Source: Intrasporangiaceae bacterium URHB0013 (GTDB taxonomy: Bacteria > Actinomycetota > Actinomycetes > Actinomycetales > Dermatophilaceae). Taken from it: a stretch of 64,000 bases of DNA. The number at the start of each line of letters is the position of its first letter. The stretch's first letter is position 1. The translations under genes and the position numbers were made by a program. This document shows positions 63,787 through 64,000 of the stretch, piece by piece. The DNA lies in contig JIBA01000014.1 of the NCBI GenBank assembly GCA_000620545.1, forward strand, positions 248,001 through 312,000, read 5' to 3'. Below the pieces are notes generated by a model. That model saw only the letters and a program-made list of their open reading frames with translations. It was not told the DNA's origin and made no database searches.

Positions 63787-64000
63787 ACCACTCGGCTCGC
63801 CCCTGACCGCCCGTGACCGCGGGCTCCTCTGGCATCCCTACGCCCCGCTCGACGGACCGGAGCCGTATGCCGTCGACGCAGCCTCAGGCGTCCGGCTGAC
63901 CCTCACCGCGCCGGACGGCGAGCGCTTCGAGGCGGTGGACGCGATGGCCTCGTGGTGGTGCGCCGTCCACGGCTACCGCAACCCGGTCCTCGACGCGGCG
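63779..64000 (+). CDS. bioA: Adenosylmethionine--8-amino-7-oxononanoate aminotransferase (partial)
   Basis: PLP enzyme making 7,8-diaminopelargonate, the step two before biotin. Only the first 74 residues are in the window: [20 protein letters not shown] and [23 protein letters not shown], the usual BioA N-terminus. ATG 63779 overlaps the bioB stop (ATGCCTGA), so the genes are translationally coupled. Runs off the window edge. Confidence 0.93.
   Translation, partial: MPEPLGSPLTARDRGLLWHPYAPLDGPEPYAVDAASGVRLTLTAPDGERFEAVDAMASWWCAVHGYRNPVLDAA

Overview
The window is about 72% GC, densely coded, and rich in GTG starts and 4-bp ATGA/GTGA gene overlaps. Its backbone order (ffh, glnD-glnB-amtB, ftsY, smc, mutM-rnc-rpmF-yceD, coaD-rsmD-recG-DAK2, rpmB, thiL, Lrp, DUF3515, ddl, gpsA-plsC, hup, leuD-leuC, ndgR, gltX) is the classic actinobacterial chromosomal block. 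With F420 genes (cofC, fgd), a HupB-like histone-like protein, NdgR and BioQ-type regulation, it suggests an actinomycete of the Micrococcales, perhaps Intrasporangiaceae. The family is inference. I saw no insertion sequence, prophage, plasmid function or CRISPR array.

Layout. 1-8.3 kb: SRP targeting (ffh, ftsY) and nitrogen control (amtB-glnB-glnD). 8.4-12.5 kb: a small membrane protein, a cluster of hairpins and smc. 12.5-24.6 kb: mostly accessory metabolism (PPOX flavoprotein, chorismate mutase, acylphosphatase, OafA-type acyltransferase, an NAD(P)-binding dehydrogenase, MOSC protein, M3 peptidase, hydroxyacid-oxoacid transhydrogenase-like enzyme, ferredoxin reductase, sodium:solute symporter). 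24.7-35.7 kb: core repair, RNA and ribosome genes from mutM to DUF3515. 35.9-39.2 kb: a sulfatase and its formylglycine-generating enzyme, sitting between DUF3515 and ddl, which are usually close neighbours. 39.4-50.7 kb: ddl, a transsulfuration-type PLP enzyme, gpsA-plsC, cofC with a C-terminal extension, hup, leuDC/ndgR, an L,D-transpeptidase and F420-dependent glucose-6-phosphate dehydrogenase. 50.7-57.2 kb: a rhomboid-like/DUF2156 fusion, tRNA-Glu and tRNA-Gln, HAD, GNAT, gltX and a FAH-family hydrolase. 57.2-61.8 kb: accessory genes including a SagB-type dehydrogenase and a bacterial calpain. 62-64 kb: a BioQ-like TetR divergent from bioB-bioA.

Two signals run through the window. First, many genes have a TANNNT -10 element 6-8 bases before the start codon, the layout of leaderless transcripts; two divergent gene pairs share one symmetrical -10. 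Second, the heptamer GTATGCC/GGCATAC occurs about 33 times and its extension GTATGCCGTC 14 times, far above chance. It occurs in genes, where it forces unusual Tyr (TAT) or Ala (GCA) codons, and in intergenic DNA, where it often forms the leaderless -10.

The best candidates for new biology are this heptamer, the calpain with a calcium-loop-like segment, the rhomboid/DUF2156 fusion, the CofC extension, the sulfatase island and the short tandem repeats beginning right at gene stop codons.
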